DNA of 64,000 nucleotides from Streptococcus sp. Marseille-Q6470 (GCF_946902905.1 NZ_OX336385.1:973501-1037500); one strand, 5' to 3'. Numbered from the stretch's first letter, positions 18,523 to 28,089 are shown. A program made the numbers and translations. The notes: generated by a model not told the origin, from the letters alone.

Positions 18523-18575
18523 TTGTCGCATGTTTTTTAAACATCTGAATCTTATGTTTTCAGAAAAGAAAACTG

Positions 18576-18604
18576 TTGACGGAAAGGAATTTTCAAGGTA
18601 TAAT
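18576..18604 (+). promoter_or_regulatory. tRNA-Cys promoter
   Basis: TTGACG and TATAAT with a 17-bp spacer, ending 12 bp before the tRNA. It is divergent from the amiA promoter. Confidence 0.8.
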
Positions 18605-18616
18605 AATAAAAGTTAA

Positions 18617-18687
18617 GGCGGTATAGCCAAGTGGTAAGGCACGGCTCTGCAAAAGCTTGATCGTCGGTTCAAATCCGTCTACCGCCT
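18617..18687 (+). tRNA. tRNA-Cys (GCA)
   Basis: A 71-nt cloverleaf: acceptor GGCGGTA pairs with TACCGCC, the anticodon loop is CTGCAAA with GCA, and the T arm contains GGTTCAAATCC. No CCA is encoded. It is a single-gene transcript with its own promoter and terminator. Confidence 0.96.
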
Positions 18688-18698
18688 CTATAATAAAG

Positions 18699-18724
18699 AA
18701 AGACTCCTGATGGAGTCTTTTTGT
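18699..18724 (+). terminator. Terminator of tRNA-Cys
   Basis: AAAGACTCC and GGAGTCTTT form a 9-bp stem with a TGAT loop, followed by TTGTTTT. Confidence 0.9.
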
Positions 18725-18736
18725 TTTAATGCTTAA

Positions 18737-18770
18737 AAAAGCTTTATCAGTTTTCTCTGATAAAGCTTTT
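18737..18770 (-). terminator. Terminator of the CorC-like gene
   Basis: AAAAGCTTTATCA and TGATAAAGCTTTT form a 13-bp stem with an 8-nt loop. T tracts on both strands make it bidirectional. Confidence 0.85.
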
Positions 18771-18773
18771 ATT

Positions 18774-20105
18774 TTATTCAGTTTCTTCTTCTGATTCAAG
18801 TTCTTGAATTTGAACCTTAAGCTTGGTCACACGACCATTTTTTACCTTGTCATTTGTCAATGTGATATGCTTATTGCCACTATCTAACTCATAGCTGAGT
18901 TTCTCTGATGTTGGAATGGTTCCCACACCAGTCAAATAGTAACCAGCGATGGTATCCACATCGTCACTTTCAAGCTCGACATCAAAATAATCATTGAAAT
19001 CGTTCAAATTCATTGTCCCTTGGACAATATGAGTGTCCTCGCCGATAGTATGAACATATACTTCAGCACGGTCAGTTTCATCATCAATCTCACCAACAAT
19101 CTCTTCAAGGAGATCCTCAAGTGTTACCAAACCAGCCATTCCTCCGTATTCATCAAGAAGAATAGCCATCTGTCTTTGTGAATTTCTCAATTCTTTTAAC
19201 AGATCATCCACAAAAATAGTTTCAGGTACAAAGAGGGGTTCCTGTAAAATCTTTCTCAATATGATATTGTCAAAACCATCGGTAAACCCTGCTTTAAGCA
19301 GACTCTTGGTGTGGATCAAACCAATCACGTTGTCCTTGTCATCATCATAGACAGGGATTCGAGAAAAGTTTTGTTTTAAGATACTTTCGATAATCGTCTG
19401 AGTGTCATCTTGAATATCTACCATAAAGGCATCGGTCCGAGGAACCATGACTTCACGAGCCATGAGCTCATCTAGCGAGAATATTCCTTGCAACATTTCG
19501 ATTTCATCTGCATCCAAGGTTTCTTCACTATTGGTAAGCATATACTCAATCTCATCACGAGTCATTTTTTCATCTGCATCGTCAAATGTCATCGGCGTCA
19601 AACGACTCAAGAGATTGGTTGATGCTGATAGCAACCAAACAAAGGGACTCACAATCTTACCGATAGCAATAATAAATGGTACAGTTCGGATTGCCAAAGC
19701 ATCCTTAAGATTTAGAGCAATGCGTTTAGGATAAAGTTCGCCAAAAACGATTGAAATATAGGTCAAAAAAGCAAGTGATAAGAAAGAAGCTACTGCATAC
19801 GCAGTCTCGCTATTCCCCATCCAAGAGGCTATCAATTGTCCTAGAGAGTCTGCTAGTTTAGCCCCTGACAAGATTGTAATTAAAGTAATACCAACTTGAA
19901 TGGTTGATAAAAAGTGATTTGGATTTTCAAGTACCTTTAGCAAACGGATATAGCCTTTATCACCCTCTTCAGCCTTTTGTTCAACGCGTGAGCGACTAAG
20001 CGAAACCATAGCCATCTCTGTTGCTGAGAAAAAAGCATTTAAAAAGGTCAAAACAACTAATAATACAAATTGCAGTAACAAATCCTGACTGCTCGGGTCT
20101 TCCAT
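18774..20105 (-). CDS. CNNM/CorC-type transporter (hemolysin C homologue)
   Basis: A 443-residue membrane protein: DUF21/CNNM transmembrane domain (about 1-195, four hydrophobic segments), paired CBS domains (about 205-335, motifs MVPRTDAFMVD and LLDEYGGMAGLV) and a C-terminal CorC_HlyC domain. Family members are linked to magnesium/cobalt efflux. The hemolysin annotation used for homologues is historical and not supported here. It has its own upstream TATAAT with extended TGG. Confidence 0.88.
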   Translation of the reverse strand: MEDPSSQDLLLQFVLLVVLTFLNAFFSATEMAMVSLSRSRVEQKAEEGDKGYIRLLKVLENPNHFLSTIQVGITLITILSGAKLADSLGQLIASWMGNSETAYAVASFLSLAFLTYISIVFGELYPKRIALNLKDALAIRTVPFIIAIGKIVSPFVWLLSASTNLLSRLTPMTFDDADEKMTRDEIEYMLTNSEETLDADEIEMLQGIFSLDELMAREVMVPRTDAFMVDIQDDTQTIIESILKQNFSRIPVYDDDKDNVIGLIHTKSLLKAGFTDGFDNIILRKILQEPLFVPETIFVDDLLKELRNSQRQMAILLDEYGGMAGLVTLEDLLEEIVGEIDDETDRAEVYVHTIGEDTHIVQGTMNLNDFNDYFDVELESDDVDTIAGYYLTGVGTIPTSEKLSYELDSGNKHITLTNDKVKNGRVTKLKVQIQELESEEETE

Positions 20106-20225
20106 TTTCCTTCTCCTAAAAAGTATAATTGTGACTATTATACCATATTTTTCAACTTCTACACATTAAATTACGATTTCAGTAGCAAATCCCCTATCTA
20201 AATAAGATAAGGGACTATCTATTCA

Positions 20226-21053
20226 TTAGTCTTTTGTTACGGTTACTTTGCCTGTTCGGTAGTCTAACTGAATTCCCTTTTGAACGTTAGGAATCACAAC
20301 ATTAAACTCCAATTCCCCGTCAGATGATTTGGCTTCAATCTGAGATGCAGAAGGGACCAAATCTTCTTCTGTTGCGTAGAGCAATGTGACACGGTAACGA
20401 ACGCGTTTGTTTTGATCCAAGGCTTTTCGAACTAAACTTTCATAGTAGTTTTGTCCCGTTGAATCTTCTGCGCGTGCTTGATTGGCCCAGGCCGTTTGTA
20501 CAGCGATATTTTTGGGATTGCTAGTAGATGCATCAAAGCCATCTAAACCACCAATCAGGGCGTAACCTAATAAATGTCCTCTATCTACTGCATGATTGTA
20601 AGTTCCTTTTAGGTTTTTGACTTGATGCCATCCTGCTGGCGTCCAAGAGGTTGAGCCATTCCCAGTTTCTTCACGGTCTTTGTACTGTCTTGTTGCTTTT
20701 GACATAAGGGCATTGGCTACCGTTGGGACCGTCTCTCCACCTACAGTTTTTGTTTTATTATCAGCATAAGGTTTACTTGAAACTTTTGCATCCAGATTAG
20801 TCTTATTCCCATTGACAATAAAGGCTCCTGCTCCATTCCACTCAAGAGTCCCCTTTATTTGTTTTTTAACCGAGTCTGTCAATACACTCTCAGCCAATTC
20901 TTGACTTGGAGTATCAAGCGACCCTGACTTCTGTTGTACCTGTGTTCGTGGTGTGGCATTCGAAGCCTGCATTTCTTTTATGTAGTAACTTCCTGCCGAT
21001 AAAAGTAGGAAAATCAGAAGACCTATGAGGGCCTGTCTGGTTTTTTTTTTCAT
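20226..21053 (-). CDS. endA: DNA-entry nuclease EndA
   Basis: Membrane-anchored non-specific nuclease of the beta-beta-alpha-Me family, 275 residues. In pneumococcus EndA degrades one strand of transforming DNA during uptake and cuts neutrophil extracellular traps. An N-terminal signal anchor (about 8-22) is followed by the catalytic DRGH motif with His160, then the Asn-rich [15 protein letters not shown] segment that binds Mg2+. It works with the competence pilus encoded near 54-57.6 kb. Confidence 0.95.
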   Translation of the reverse strand: MKKKTRQALIGLLIFLLLSAGSYYIKEMQASNATPRTQVQQKSGSLDTPSQELAESVLTDSVKKQIKGTLEWNGAGAFIVNGNKTNLDAKVSSKPYADNKTKTVGGETVPTVANALMSKATRQYKDREETGNGSTSWTPAGWHQVKNLKGTYNHAVDRGHLLGYALIGGLDGFDASTSNPKNIAVQTAWANQARAEDSTGQNYYESLVRKALDQNKRVRYRVTLLYATEEDLVPSASQIEAKSSDGELEFNVVIPNVQKGIQLDYRTGKVTVTKD

Positions 21054-21080
21054 GTTTTCTCCTTCATTTCACTTCCTAGA

Positions 21081-21259
21081 AAAGAAGCTGGGACAAAAGT
21101 CCTAGCCTCTCAATTGTCTTTGGATTGTCGATCAAGACGCAGTGGCTGAGTGGGATCTACTACGCTGATTTCATCAGCTTTTACAGCCCTACTCAACTGT
21201 GCGGAGGTGGGACAACGAAATCGAATTCTAACGAATTACCGATTTCTGTCCCACTCTCA
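21081..21259. repeat. Intergenic repeat-like element with GGGACA termini
   Basis: About 180 bp between endA and epuA bounded by CTGGGACA and TGTCCCAC. The right part (21207-21254) folds into a long imperfect hairpin: GTGGGACA/TGTCCCAC, then GAAATCG/CGATTTC, then AATTC/GAATT. It resembles dispersed non-coding repeats seen in Mitis-group genomes. I cannot confirm other copies from this window. Confidence 0.5.
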
Positions 21260-21445
21260 TTTTCCTGTAAATTTCGCAATTAACTCATGCCATTTTTCTG
21301 GTGCTAAAATTGCCCATGGATCTTGACTCTTGCCTAAGATACCGTAGCCAATCATCAAGCCAATTCCAAGTGCTAAGACCCCTAGAAGTAGGACAATTAT
21401 AACTAGTAGGAATCTACGTAATACATAAGATCCTTGTTTATTCAT
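21257..21445 (-). CDS. epuA: EpuA-family small membrane protein
   Basis: A 62-residue protein (start [14 protein letters not shown]) with one long membrane helix ([21 protein letters not shown]) and a short C-terminal [17 protein letters not shown] segment. The family (EpuA, often mislabelled RNA polymerase subunit beta) lies upstream of endA in streptococci. The start overlaps the end of murA by 8 nt. I used the ATG at 21443-21445, which has a GGAAG 9 nt upstream; two further in-frame starts exist 6 and 18 nt upstream. Confidence 0.82.
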   Translation of the reverse strand: MNKQGSYVLRRFLLVIIVLLLGVLALGIGLMIGYGILGKSQDPWAILAPEKWHELIAKFTGK

Positions 21446-22724
21446 CTTCATCAGCTTCCACACTTACCCGTTCAATATTAGCTCCTAACTGAGCTAATTT
21501 TTCATGGAAACGATAATAGCCTCTATCCAAATGAACAAGTTTTCCAACAACTGTCTCACCCTCGGCCACTAAGCCTGTCAATATCAAGGCTGCACTTGCA
21601 CGAAGGTCTGTAGACAACACTTCTGCCCCTTGGAGAGGTTGACCTCCGACAATACGAGCTGTATCACGGATAATCTCAGAATGCAAGCCCATACGACGCA
21701 TTTCTTCTAGATGTTGGAAACGATTCTCAAAGACTGTCTCAATCATAGTCGATTCTCCTTGAGCAACCGTCATAAGAGCAGTAAACTGCGCCTGCATGTC
21801 CGTAGGAAACCCTGGATGCGGAAGTGTCTTAACATGAACTGCTTTTAGTTTGTCTCGTTGAGAACGGATACGGATACCTTCATCCTCATCAATGACTTCA
21901 ACACCCATTTCCTGTAATTTCGCTATCAATGGTCGATTGTGTTCCCAGATAGCATCTTGAATTAGGACATCTCCACCTGTCATTGCAGCAGCAACCATGA
22001 ATGTCCCTGCTTCGATACGGTCTTGAACAACGTTATGGGTTGCACCATGCAAGTTTTCAACACCAGTGATGGTAATGCTCTCTGTCCCCGCACCTTTGAC
22101 TTTAGCTCCCATTTTATTCAAGAGGACAGCCAAGTCTACAATTTCAGGTTCACGTGCTGCATTTTCAATAACAGTGACTCCATCAGCAAGCGTTGCAGCC
22201 ATCATCAAATTTTGGGTTGCGCCTACACTTGGGAAATCCATATAGATATGGGCCCCATGCAAGCGTTCTGCCTTAGCTTCGATATAACCTGCCGTTTGAG
22301 TAATCTGAGCTCCCATTGCCTCCAAACCTTTAAGGTGAAGGTCAATCGGACGACTACCAATTGTACAGCCACCTGGCATCGAAACTTTAGCGTGACCAAC
22401 TCTAGCTAGGATTGGACCCAAGACTACAATTGAAGCACGCATCTTGCTGACATACTTATAAGGTGCTTCTTCTGTGATGTCATCTGTTGCATCTACTTCA
22501 ATAATATGTGCTTCTTGATCAAAGTCTACTTTGGCATTTAAACCACGAACGACCTGGTTCATGGTAAAAACATCTGATAAGATAGGAACATTTTTTAAAA
22601 CTGTTTTTCCTTCGCTTGCTAAAATCGTCGCCGCAAGTAGGGGTAAAACTGCATTTTTTGCACCCTCGATGGTGACACTTCCGACAAGGCGATTATCGCC
22701 ACCTCGAACTACAATTTTTTCCAT
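21438..22724 (-). CDS. murA: UDP-N-acetylglucosamine 1-carboxyvinyltransferase (MurA family; MurZ by position)
   Basis: Catalyses the first committed step of peptidoglycan synthesis, transferring enolpyruvate from PEP to UDP-GlcNAc. The 428-residue protein shows [12 protein letters not shown] near the N-terminus and the fosfomycin-binding Cys120 in [16 protein letters not shown]. Streptococci have two paralogues. Linkage to epuA and endA corresponds to the copy called MurZ in pneumococcal work; the exact paralogue name is inferred from context. Confidence 0.94.
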   Translation of the reverse strand: MEKIVVRGGDNRLVGSVTIEGAKNAVLPLLAATILASEGKTVLKNVPILSDVFTMNQVVRGLNAKVDFDQEAHIIEVDATDDITEEAPYKYVSKMRASIVVLGPILARVGHAKVSMPGGCTIGSRPIDLHLKGLEAMGAQITQTAGYIEAKAERLHGAHIYMDFPSVGATQNLMMAATLADGVTVIENAAREPEIVDLAVLLNKMGAKVKGAGTESITITGVENLHGATHNVVQDRIEAGTFMVAAAMTGGDVLIQDAIWEHNRPLIAKLQEMGVEVIDEDEGIRIRSQRDKLKAVHVKTLPHPGFPTDMQAQFTALMTVAQGESTMIETVFENRFQHLEEMRRMGLHSEIIRDTARIVGGQPLQGAEVLSTDLRASAALILTGLVAEGETVVGKLVHLDRGYYRFHEKLAQLGANIERVSVEADEDE

Positions 22725-22748
22725 AACTATTTTCCTTTACTTTCGAGT

Positions 22749-22979
22749 TTAGAATAATGTCCGTACTGCTTCTTGCCATAATTGGTAGAGATTTAGGAAA
22801 AAAGAGCTAATCAGATATCCTAAACCGATACTACACAATACGACCAAAAGTCGTACCTTCCTCGCATTGTCCTTAGTCACCTTCAAAATTTGATCCCATT
22901 TGACCAAATCTTTCAAGAGTTGAAAAACCAGGTAGACAAAAAACATATGACTACTGAGGGTAAAAAACAATTGAATCAT
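22749..22979 (-). CDS. DUF1146 small membrane protein
   Basis: A 76-residue protein with two membrane helices (about 5-25 and 45-62) separated by a basic loop (KVTKDNARKVR). It matches the DUF1146/YwzB family, whose function is unknown and which often precedes cell-wall or ATP-synthase genes. It ends 24 bp before murA and probably shares its transcript. Confidence 0.82.
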   Translation of the reverse strand: MIQLFFTLSSHMFFVYLVFQLLKDLVKWDQILKVTKDNARKVRLLVVLCSIGLGYLISSFFLNLYQLWQEAVRTLF

Positions 22980-23036
22980 CTGCCTATTATACCATCTTCT
23001 CTTTTTCTACGCTAGTCTATGGACTCACACCGTATT

Positions 23037-24074
23037 TTAGGGGTTGTTTTTCAAGTAGTCAATTGCATCTTGAAGCGTTTTAACTGGAACAATCTTCATG
23101 TCCGTTTTAATCATTTCAGCAGCTTCTACAGCCGTGTCATAATTACTTTTAGCATTGGGATTGGCCTTTTTAGCTTCTTCCGTTACTGGATTGTTAGGAG
23201 CAAAGAATACAGTCGCTCCCTTTTTTGCTGCAGCAACAACTTTTTTGTCAATCCCACCAATATCGCCAACATTCCCATCTCTATCGATACTTCCTGTACC
23301 AGCAATAATGCGTCCGTTTCGAAGAGTTGGGTCTGCAATTTGAGTATAGATGGATAAACTAAACATCATTCCTGCACTTGGACCACCAATACCAGCCGTT
23401 GAAAACTTGATTGGCACATCACTTGACACTTCTGTGCGGTCAATCAAACCGATTCCAATCCCATTTTTCCCATTTTCCAGAGTAATGATTTTTCCTTCAG
23501 CAGTTTTGACTTTCCCGTCCTCTTGGTAAGTAACCTTAACCTTGTCACCTAGCGTTTGAGAGTTGACGTAGTCGACCATCTCCTTGGAACTTTCAAAAGT
23601 CTTATCATTCACAGCTGTTACAGTGTCAGCAATATTGAGAATTCCCTTGAAGGTTGAGTTGTCTGTTACGGTCAAAACATAGACTCCCAGGTATTTGAGT
23701 TCTATCTCTTTACCCGCCGACTTCAGACCCTGATATTTGGCCATGTTTTGCGAAGTTTCCATGTAAAACTGGTTGATTCGCATATATTCTGCATCCGAAG
23801 AACCCCCTGTCATCTCTTTGGCACTACGAATATCTGTAAAAGGTGTTAACCAAGCATAAACCAAGTCCACCATTCTAGCGTGTTTAACTCCAACCGTTAC
23901 AAATTGATAAGAACCCTCTTCTTGGTCCGGTTGGTTATTGACTTGTAAAACCTTTCGAATATCTTCTGAAGTCCCTGGCACCTCAATGTAGTAAGGCAGA
24001 GGCACCGTAAAAGCGATAAAAGTGACAATAAGCCCGATGATTAGATATATGGGCCATCTAGTTTTTTTCTTCAT
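23037..24074 (-). CDS. sepM: SepM-type PDZ/Lon-domain membrane protease
   Basis: A 345-residue protein: an N-terminal anchor (about 8-28), a PDZ domain (about 125-195) and a Lon-type serine protease domain. The Ser-Lys dyad is visible as Ser233 in GGPSAGMM and Lys278 in GGIDKKV. In S. mutans, SepM trims the competence-stimulating peptide. The substrate in Mitis-group species is not known to me. Its start overlaps the end of coaD by 17 nt. Confidence 0.88.
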   Translation of the reverse strand: MKKKTRWPIYLIIGLIVTFIAFTVPLPYYIEVPGTSEDIRKVLQVNNQPDQEEGSYQFVTVGVKHARMVDLVYAWLTPFTDIRSAKEMTGGSSDAEYMRINQFYMETSQNMAKYQGLKSAGKEIELKYLGVYVLTVTDNSTFKGILNIADTVTAVNDKTFESSKEMVDYVNSQTLGDKVKVTYQEDGKVKTAEGKIITLENGKNGIGIGLIDRTEVSSDVPIKFSTAGIGGPSAGMMFSLSIYTQIADPTLRNGRIIAGTGSIDRDGNVGDIGGIDKKVVAAAKKGATVFFAPNNPVTEEAKKANPNAKSNYDTAVEAAEMIKTDMKIVPVKTLQDAIDYLKNNP

Positions 24075-24546
24075 TGTTTAACTCCTCCAAGACAGCATTT
24101 GGTACATACTCGCTGATATCTTGACCAAATTTCAATAGTTCTCTCACAGCTGAAGAGCTGATGTAAATATGCTCTGGTCGAGCATGGAGATAGACTGTCT
24201 CAATTTCTCCTGCTAATTGATGGTTATAAAAATCAAAACTGGCTTCGTACTGAAGATCAGTCGCATTACGCAAGCCACGCACCAAAACCTCTACACCTAG
24301 TTTTCTAGCAACATCAACGACTAATTCATCATGAGAGGATATGACCTGAACATTTTTTAGATGTGCCACTGCTTTTTCAACAGTCTTTAGCCGACTTTCT
24401 ATCGGTAAAAATCCATTTTTGTGTGGATTATAAAAAATTCCCACATACAATTGATCAAAGAGCTTACTTGCACGCTCGATGAGATCCAAATGACCATTGG
24501 TCATTGGATCAAAAGAACCTGTAAATAGGCCAATTTTATCTGACAT
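24058..24546 (-). CDS. coaD: Phosphopantetheine adenylyltransferase
   Basis: Penultimate step of coenzyme A synthesis, making dephospho-CoA. The 162-residue nucleotidyltransferase has [16 protein letters not shown], with the His of the TxGH motif, and [13 protein letters not shown] near the C-terminus. It overlaps rsmD upstream by 11 nt and sepM downstream by 17 nt. Confidence 0.96.
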   Translation of the reverse strand: MSDKIGLFTGSFDPMTNGHLDLIERASKLFDQLYVGIFYNPHKNGFLPIESRLKTVEKAVAHLKNVQVISSHDELVVDVARKLGVEVLVRGLRNATDLQYEASFDFYNHQLAGEIETVYLHARPEHIYISSSAVRELLKFGQDISEYVPNAVLEELNNEEKN

Positions 24547-25075
24547 AAACCGTCACCTTACTAATCCCATATATTTTTTCCTTCCAGATGCCTAAACAGG
24601 CGATTTCTTCTGGAAGTTCTACTGATTTATCGGTCTCGCAAACCACCATGACATCATCTGAAAAAAGATCACGCTCAGCCATTTTTTCAATGTCAGATAC
24701 GATCTGTTCCTTTGCATAGGGAGGGTCCAAAAAGATGAGATCAAAGACACCATCCACTTGCTCCAATGCACGACTGGATTCCATTTTCAATAATTGAAAC
24801 TTAGATGTCTCCTTGGTCATCCTGATATTTTCTGCCACAATCTCCTGGGCTCGGCGATCCTTCTCGACTAGAACAGCGCTCGACATTCCTCTTGAAACTG
24901 CTTCAATGGATAAGCCACCACTACCAGCATAGAGGTCTAGCACACGCCCTCCTTCAAAGTAGGGACCAATCATATTGAAGATAGCTCCTCGGACTTTGTC
25001 CGATGTCGGTCTCGTCGTTTTCCCGTCCAAGGTCTTTAAAGGACGGCCTCCGTAGATTCCTGATACGATTTTCAT
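24536..25075 (-). CDS. rsmD: 16S rRNA (guanine966-N2)-methyltransferase
   Basis: SAM-dependent methyltransferase acting on 16S rRNA. The 179-residue protein starts [15 protein letters not shown], has the SAM motif [15 protein letters not shown] and the catalytic FLDPPY. The frame is open 34 codons further upstream, but that extension crosses the asnA terminator. The ATG at 25073-25075 lies only 7 nt after a TATAAT (25083-25088) and has no Shine-Dalgarno, so its mRNA is probably leaderless. coaD and sepM follow in overlapping register. Confidence 0.93.
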   Translation of the reverse strand: MKIVSGIYGGRPLKTLDGKTTRPTSDKVRGAIFNMIGPYFEGGRVLDLYAGSGGLSIEAVSRGMSSAVLVEKDRRAQEIVAENIRMTKETSKFQLLKMESSRALEQVDGVFDLIFLDPPYAKEQIVSDIEKMAERDLFSDDVMVVCETDKSVELPEEIACLGIWKEKIYGISKVTVYVR

Positions 25076-25082
25076 AAGGTAT

Positions 25083-25091
25083 ATTATACCA
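25083..25091 (-). promoter_or_regulatory. Extended -10 promoter of rsmD giving a leaderless message
   Basis: TGGTATAAT on the minus strand is an extended -10. It ends 7 nt before the rsmD ATG, placing the expected transcription start at or within two bases of the A of ATG. No clear -35 is seen. Confidence 0.65.
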
Positions 25092-25110
25092 AATTCTGAT
25101 GAAATAAGAA

Positions 25111-25132
25111 AATCGAACCTATCGGTTCGATT
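25111..25132 (-). terminator. Terminator of asnA
   Basis: AATCGAACC and GGTTCGATT form a 9-bp stem with a 4-nt loop, 2 bp after the asnA stop, followed on the minus strand by TTTTCTTATTT. Confidence 0.85.
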
Positions 25133-25134
25133 CT

Positions 25135-26127
25135 TTAAAGAATATTTTCGTAAGTATCTCTGACTTCTTGTGGCCAAACACTAGTTTGGACTTCACCGAT
25201 GTGCTTCTTACGAAGCAAGAACATCGCCATACGTGACTGTCCAATCCCTCCACCAATTGTCAATGGGAAGAGTCCGTTCAAGAGAGCCCTATGCCATTCT
25301 AGGGATAAACGGTCTTCATCTCCTGTAATCGCAACCTGACGACGAAGGGTGTCTTCATCAACACGAATTCCCATAGAAGACAACTCAAAGGCCGCACCTA
25401 AGTTATCATTCCAAACAAGGATGTCTCCATTCAAGCCATGATAACCATTTTCAGACTCAGTTGTCCAGTCATCATAGTCTGGTGCGCGTCCGTCATGGGG
25501 TTTTCCATCTGACAATACGCCACCGATACCAATCAAGAAAACTGCACCGAATTCCTTACAGATAGCATTTTCACGTTCTTTTGGAGTTAAGTCTGGGTAG
25601 CGTTCTACCAATTCTTCAGTATGGATAAAGGTAATTTGCTTCGGCAAGATTGACTCAATATCATAACGGGCTTCGACTGCCAACTCTGTTAAACGAATAG
25701 CCTTGTAAATCTTTTCAACTGTTTCCTTGAGATAGGCTAGATTGCGTTGCCCATTTGGAATGACTTTTTCCCAGTCCCACTGGTCGACATAAACTGAGTG
25801 AGTCGCATCTAGTGAATCTTCATCCGGACGAAGAGCCTTCATATGAACAAAGAGACCTTCTCCTTCACCAAAACCAAAACGTGCTAAGGTATGGCGTTTC
25901 CACTTAGCAAGGGAATGCACCACCTCATAGGTTTCATCTGGAATTTGCAGAACTTTAACAGATACTGGGTGTTCAATACCTGAAAGGTTATCCTGCATCC
26001 CGTCCCCAACCTTGCTCAAGATTGGTCCCTGTACTTCTACGACTTCTAACTTATCTTTCAAATATTGGGTAAAGGTATTTTTTACAAAGGAAATCTCTTC
26101 TTGCTGATGGATAAAACTTTTCTTCAT
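25135..26127 (-). CDS. asnA: Aspartate--ammonia ligase
   Basis: Makes asparagine from aspartate and ammonia with ATP; structurally related to class II aminoacyl-tRNA synthetases. The 330-residue protein starts [19 protein letters not shown] and has [18 protein letters not shown] and the C-terminal [20 protein letters not shown] motif. An AAAGGAG site precedes the ATG and a TATAAT lies at 26155-26160. Confidence 0.96.
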   Translation of the reverse strand: MKKSFIHQQEEISFVKNTFTQYLKDKLEVVEVQGPILSKVGDGMQDNLSGIEHPVSVKVLQIPDETYEVVHSLAKWKRHTLARFGFGEGEGLFVHMKALRPDEDSLDATHSVYVDQWDWEKVIPNGQRNLAYLKETVEKIYKAIRLTELAVEARYDIESILPKQITFIHTEELVERYPDLTPKERENAICKEFGAVFLIGIGGVLSDGKPHDGRAPDYDDWTTESENGYHGLNGDILVWNDNLGAAFELSSMGIRVDEDTLRRQVAITGDEDRLSLEWHRALLNGLFPLTIGGGIGQSRMAMFLLRKKHIGEVQTSVWPQEVRDTYENIL

Positions 26128-26197
26128 ACGTTGCTCCTTTTGAATAATAAAAAGATTATACCTTTTTGTTGGTGAAAATGAAAGTAAAAATTAAAAA

Positions 26198-26218
26198 AGA
26201 GCTCATTTGAGCTCTAAA
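26198..26218 (-). terminator. Terminator of the BI-1 gene
   Basis: AGAGCTC and GAGCTCT form a 7-bp stem with an ATTT loop, followed on the minus strand by TTTTTAATTTTT. Confidence 0.8.
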
Positions 26219-26222
26219 AGTA

Positions 26223-26906
26223 TTAATCGTTTCTTCCAAAAATTCGTAAGAAGCTAAGGAAGAGGTTGATAAAGTCGAGGTAGAGGCTAAGTGCTAAAGA
26301 AATTGCCCAACCAGTAGCTACCTGGCCATCTGACTCTTCGTAAACATAACGAATTTTTTGATTATCCCAAGCAATCAATCCTGAAAAGACAAGAACCATA
26401 ATGATACTAATGATATAATCCATAAGGTCACTATTTAAGAAGATATTGATAACCATGGCTAGTATCAAACCAAATAAGGCTGCAATCAAAGCACGACCGA
26501 TTCCACTCAAATCCTTTTTAATGACTACTCCTACGATAGCCATCACAAAGAAGAGGGCCGCACTGGAGATAAAGGCTGTCAGAACTGTCCCTGGAAGATA
26601 AAGTGACACAATGAAGCTTAGTGAGAAACCATTGACCGCTGAATATAGCAGGAATATCGGAAGAGTTGCTGGACTATTCTTTGCTGCTAAACCACTTGCA
26701 AAAATCACTAGAGCAACTTCAACAATTCCTGTTACGATTAGCCATACGCGAGCGTTAAGCATTAACTGAACAAGAAGATCTTGAAAGGTTGTTAACATCA
26801 AGGCTGAAACAATTGCAGATAAGGCAATCCCAATCCCGACAAAAGCATAGACTTTTGCATAAAATTGATTCAGACCAGAACGTTCTTGAATAATTGTTTG
26901 ATTCAT
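26223..26906 (-). CDS. Bax inhibitor-1 / YccA-family membrane protein
   Basis: A 227-residue protein with seven predicted membrane helices and the family C-terminal signature SLALSLYLDFINLFLSFLRI, which contains the conserved Asp. The family includes calcium-leak channels (BsYetJ) and E. coli YccA, a modulator of FtsH. Function in streptococci is unproven. It has an extended -10 (TGTTATAAT at 26938-26946) and an AAGGAG site. Confidence 0.9.
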   Translation of the reverse strand: MNQTIIQERSGLNQFYAKVYAFVGIGIALSAIVSALMLTTFQDLLVQLMLNARVWLIVTGIVEVALVIFASGLAAKNSPATLPIFLLYSAVNGFSLSFIVSLYLPGTVLTAFISSAALFFVMAIVGVVIKKDLSGIGRALIAALFGLILAMVINIFLNSDLMDYIISIIMVLVFSGLIAWDNQKIRYVYEESDGQVATGWAISLALSLYLDFINLFLSFLRIFGRND

Positions 26907-26959
26907 ATCTTTTTCTCCTTATGAAATCTTTTTACTGATTATAACAAAAATAAAACAAT

Positions 26960-27700
26960 TTAACTCAAATAAAACATGAGTATGCCTGCAGCAATGGCAA
27001 CGTTGAGACTTTCCGCTTGCCCTTTCATGGTAATATGAACCAGTTGGTCTGCCTGATTTGTCATGAATGGGCTAATGCCTTGACCTTCATTTCCCATAAC
27101 TAGGGCAAAATTCTCTAGCCGAGTAAGCTCACGATAGTCTTTAGAGTTTTGTGATAAGGTGGTTGCTAGAATTGGTAAATTGCTCTTTTTAGCCTCTTCT
27201 ACAAATGTTTCAACAGGCATCCGATAAATCGGCAAATGAAAATGACTGCCCTGCATGGATCGGAGAGTCTTCAAGCTATAAATATCTGCTGACTTGCTTG
27301 AGACAATGACTCCTGAAAATCCAGCTGCATCTGCCGTTCGGATCATTGTGCCAACATTTCCAGGATCCTGCACGTCTTCTAAGAAGAGATACTTTCCTTG
27401 GCTCAAATCCGGCAACTGCTCTTCTTCCTTTTGAACAATAGCAACAATGCCTTGAGGCGTTTGAGAATCTGCTAAATCAAACAAAATCTCTTCGGTCACA
27501 AAGACAGTCTGAGGATAGTCAATTAGTTTTTCATCATACTCTGCAAGGGCAAAAATCCTCTCAATCTTTGCACCTGCTTGAACAGCCTCTTCAAACAAAT
27601 GCCATCCTTCAATTAAATAAGAAGACTTTCGATATTTTTTTTGATGCAATTTCTTGGCATTTTTTACCACAGAATTGGCTTTTGAGGTTATAATAGTCAT
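26960..27700 (-). CDS. TrmH/SpoU-family RNA 2'-O-methyltransferase
   Basis: Methylates the 2'-OH of a ribosomal or transfer RNA nucleotide using SAM; the exact target is not clear. The 246-residue protein starts MTIITSKANSVVKNAKKL, with an L30e-like substrate-binding domain (about 1-95) and a SPOUT knot domain carrying LFLEDVQDPGNVGTMIRT, VMGNEGQGIS and ESLNVAIAAGILMF. The ATG at 27698-27700 has no Shine-Dalgarno and lies 6 nt after an extended -10, so the message is probably leaderless. A TTG six codons upstream is also open but has no ribosome-binding site. Confidence 0.92.
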   Translation of the reverse strand: MTIITSKANSVVKNAKKLHQKKYRKSSYLIEGWHLFEEAVQAGAKIERIFALAEYDEKLIDYPQTVFVTEEILFDLADSQTPQGIVAIVQKEEEQLPDLSQGKYLFLEDVQDPGNVGTMIRTADAAGFSGVIVSSKSADIYSLKTLRSMQGSHFHLPIYRMPVETFVEEAKKSNLPILATTLSQNSKDYRELTRLENFALVMGNEGQGISPFMTNQADQLVHITMKGQAESLNVAIAAGILMFYLS

Positions 27701-27706
27701 AGAAAT

Positions 27707-27715
27707 ATTATAACA
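27707..27715 (-). promoter_or_regulatory. Extended -10 promoter of the TrmH-family gene giving a leaderless message
   Basis: TGTTATAAT on the minus strand ends 6 nt before the ATG, so transcription should start on the initiation codon. No clear -35 was found. Confidence 0.6.
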
Positions 27716-27733
27716 CAATCAAGGAGGTTTGGT

Positions 27734-28012
27734 ATGCAAAAGGTCAAAATGATTGCCCAAGGTCGTGTCCAAGGAGTTGGCTTCCGCTGGGGTGTCTATA
27801 CCCTCGCCCTCGAACTAGGTGGAATCACTGGTCGAGTGTGGAACAACGATGATGGAACTGTTGAAATTCTTGCCCAAGCAGAGTCGTCAGCCATCATGGC
27901 TAAGTTTATCCAAGAAATCCGAAAAGGTCCAACTCCCTTCTCAAAAGTAACCTATCTTGATGTCCAATTAAGCAACTTCCCATCCTATTCAGACTTCAAA
28001 GTCGCAAATTAG
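27734..28012 (+). CDS. acyP: Acylphosphatase
   Basis: Hydrolyses the carboxyl-phosphate bond of acylphosphates such as acetyl phosphate. The 92-residue protein has the signature AQGRVQGVGFRWGVYTLA with the phosphate-binding Arg, and the catalytic Asn in GRVWNNDDGTVE. AAGGAGG lies 6 nt before the ATG. It is divergent from the TrmH-family gene with only 33 bp between starts. Confidence 0.95.
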   Translation: MQKVKMIAQGRVQGVGFRWGVYTLALELGGITGRVWNNDDGTVEILAQAESSAIMAKFIQEIRKGPTPFSKVTYLDVQLSNFPSYSDFKVAN

Positions 28013-28061
28013 GTCTCTAGAACTATTGTATATTTTCCAAAAAAACAGTAGAATAGAAAGG

Positions 28062-28067
28062 TATAAT
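28062..28067 (+). promoter_or_regulatory. Putative -10 of yidC
   Basis: TATAAT 22 bp upstream of the GTG start; no good -35 was seen 17 bp further upstream. Confidence 0.45.
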
Positions 28068-28089
28068 TTTTTAAGAAGGAATGAAAACA

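Noticed and set aside
20191..20213. Terminator of endA
   Set aside because: CCCCTATCT/AGATAAGGG can pair, but no T tract follows on the minus strand, so I did not call it.
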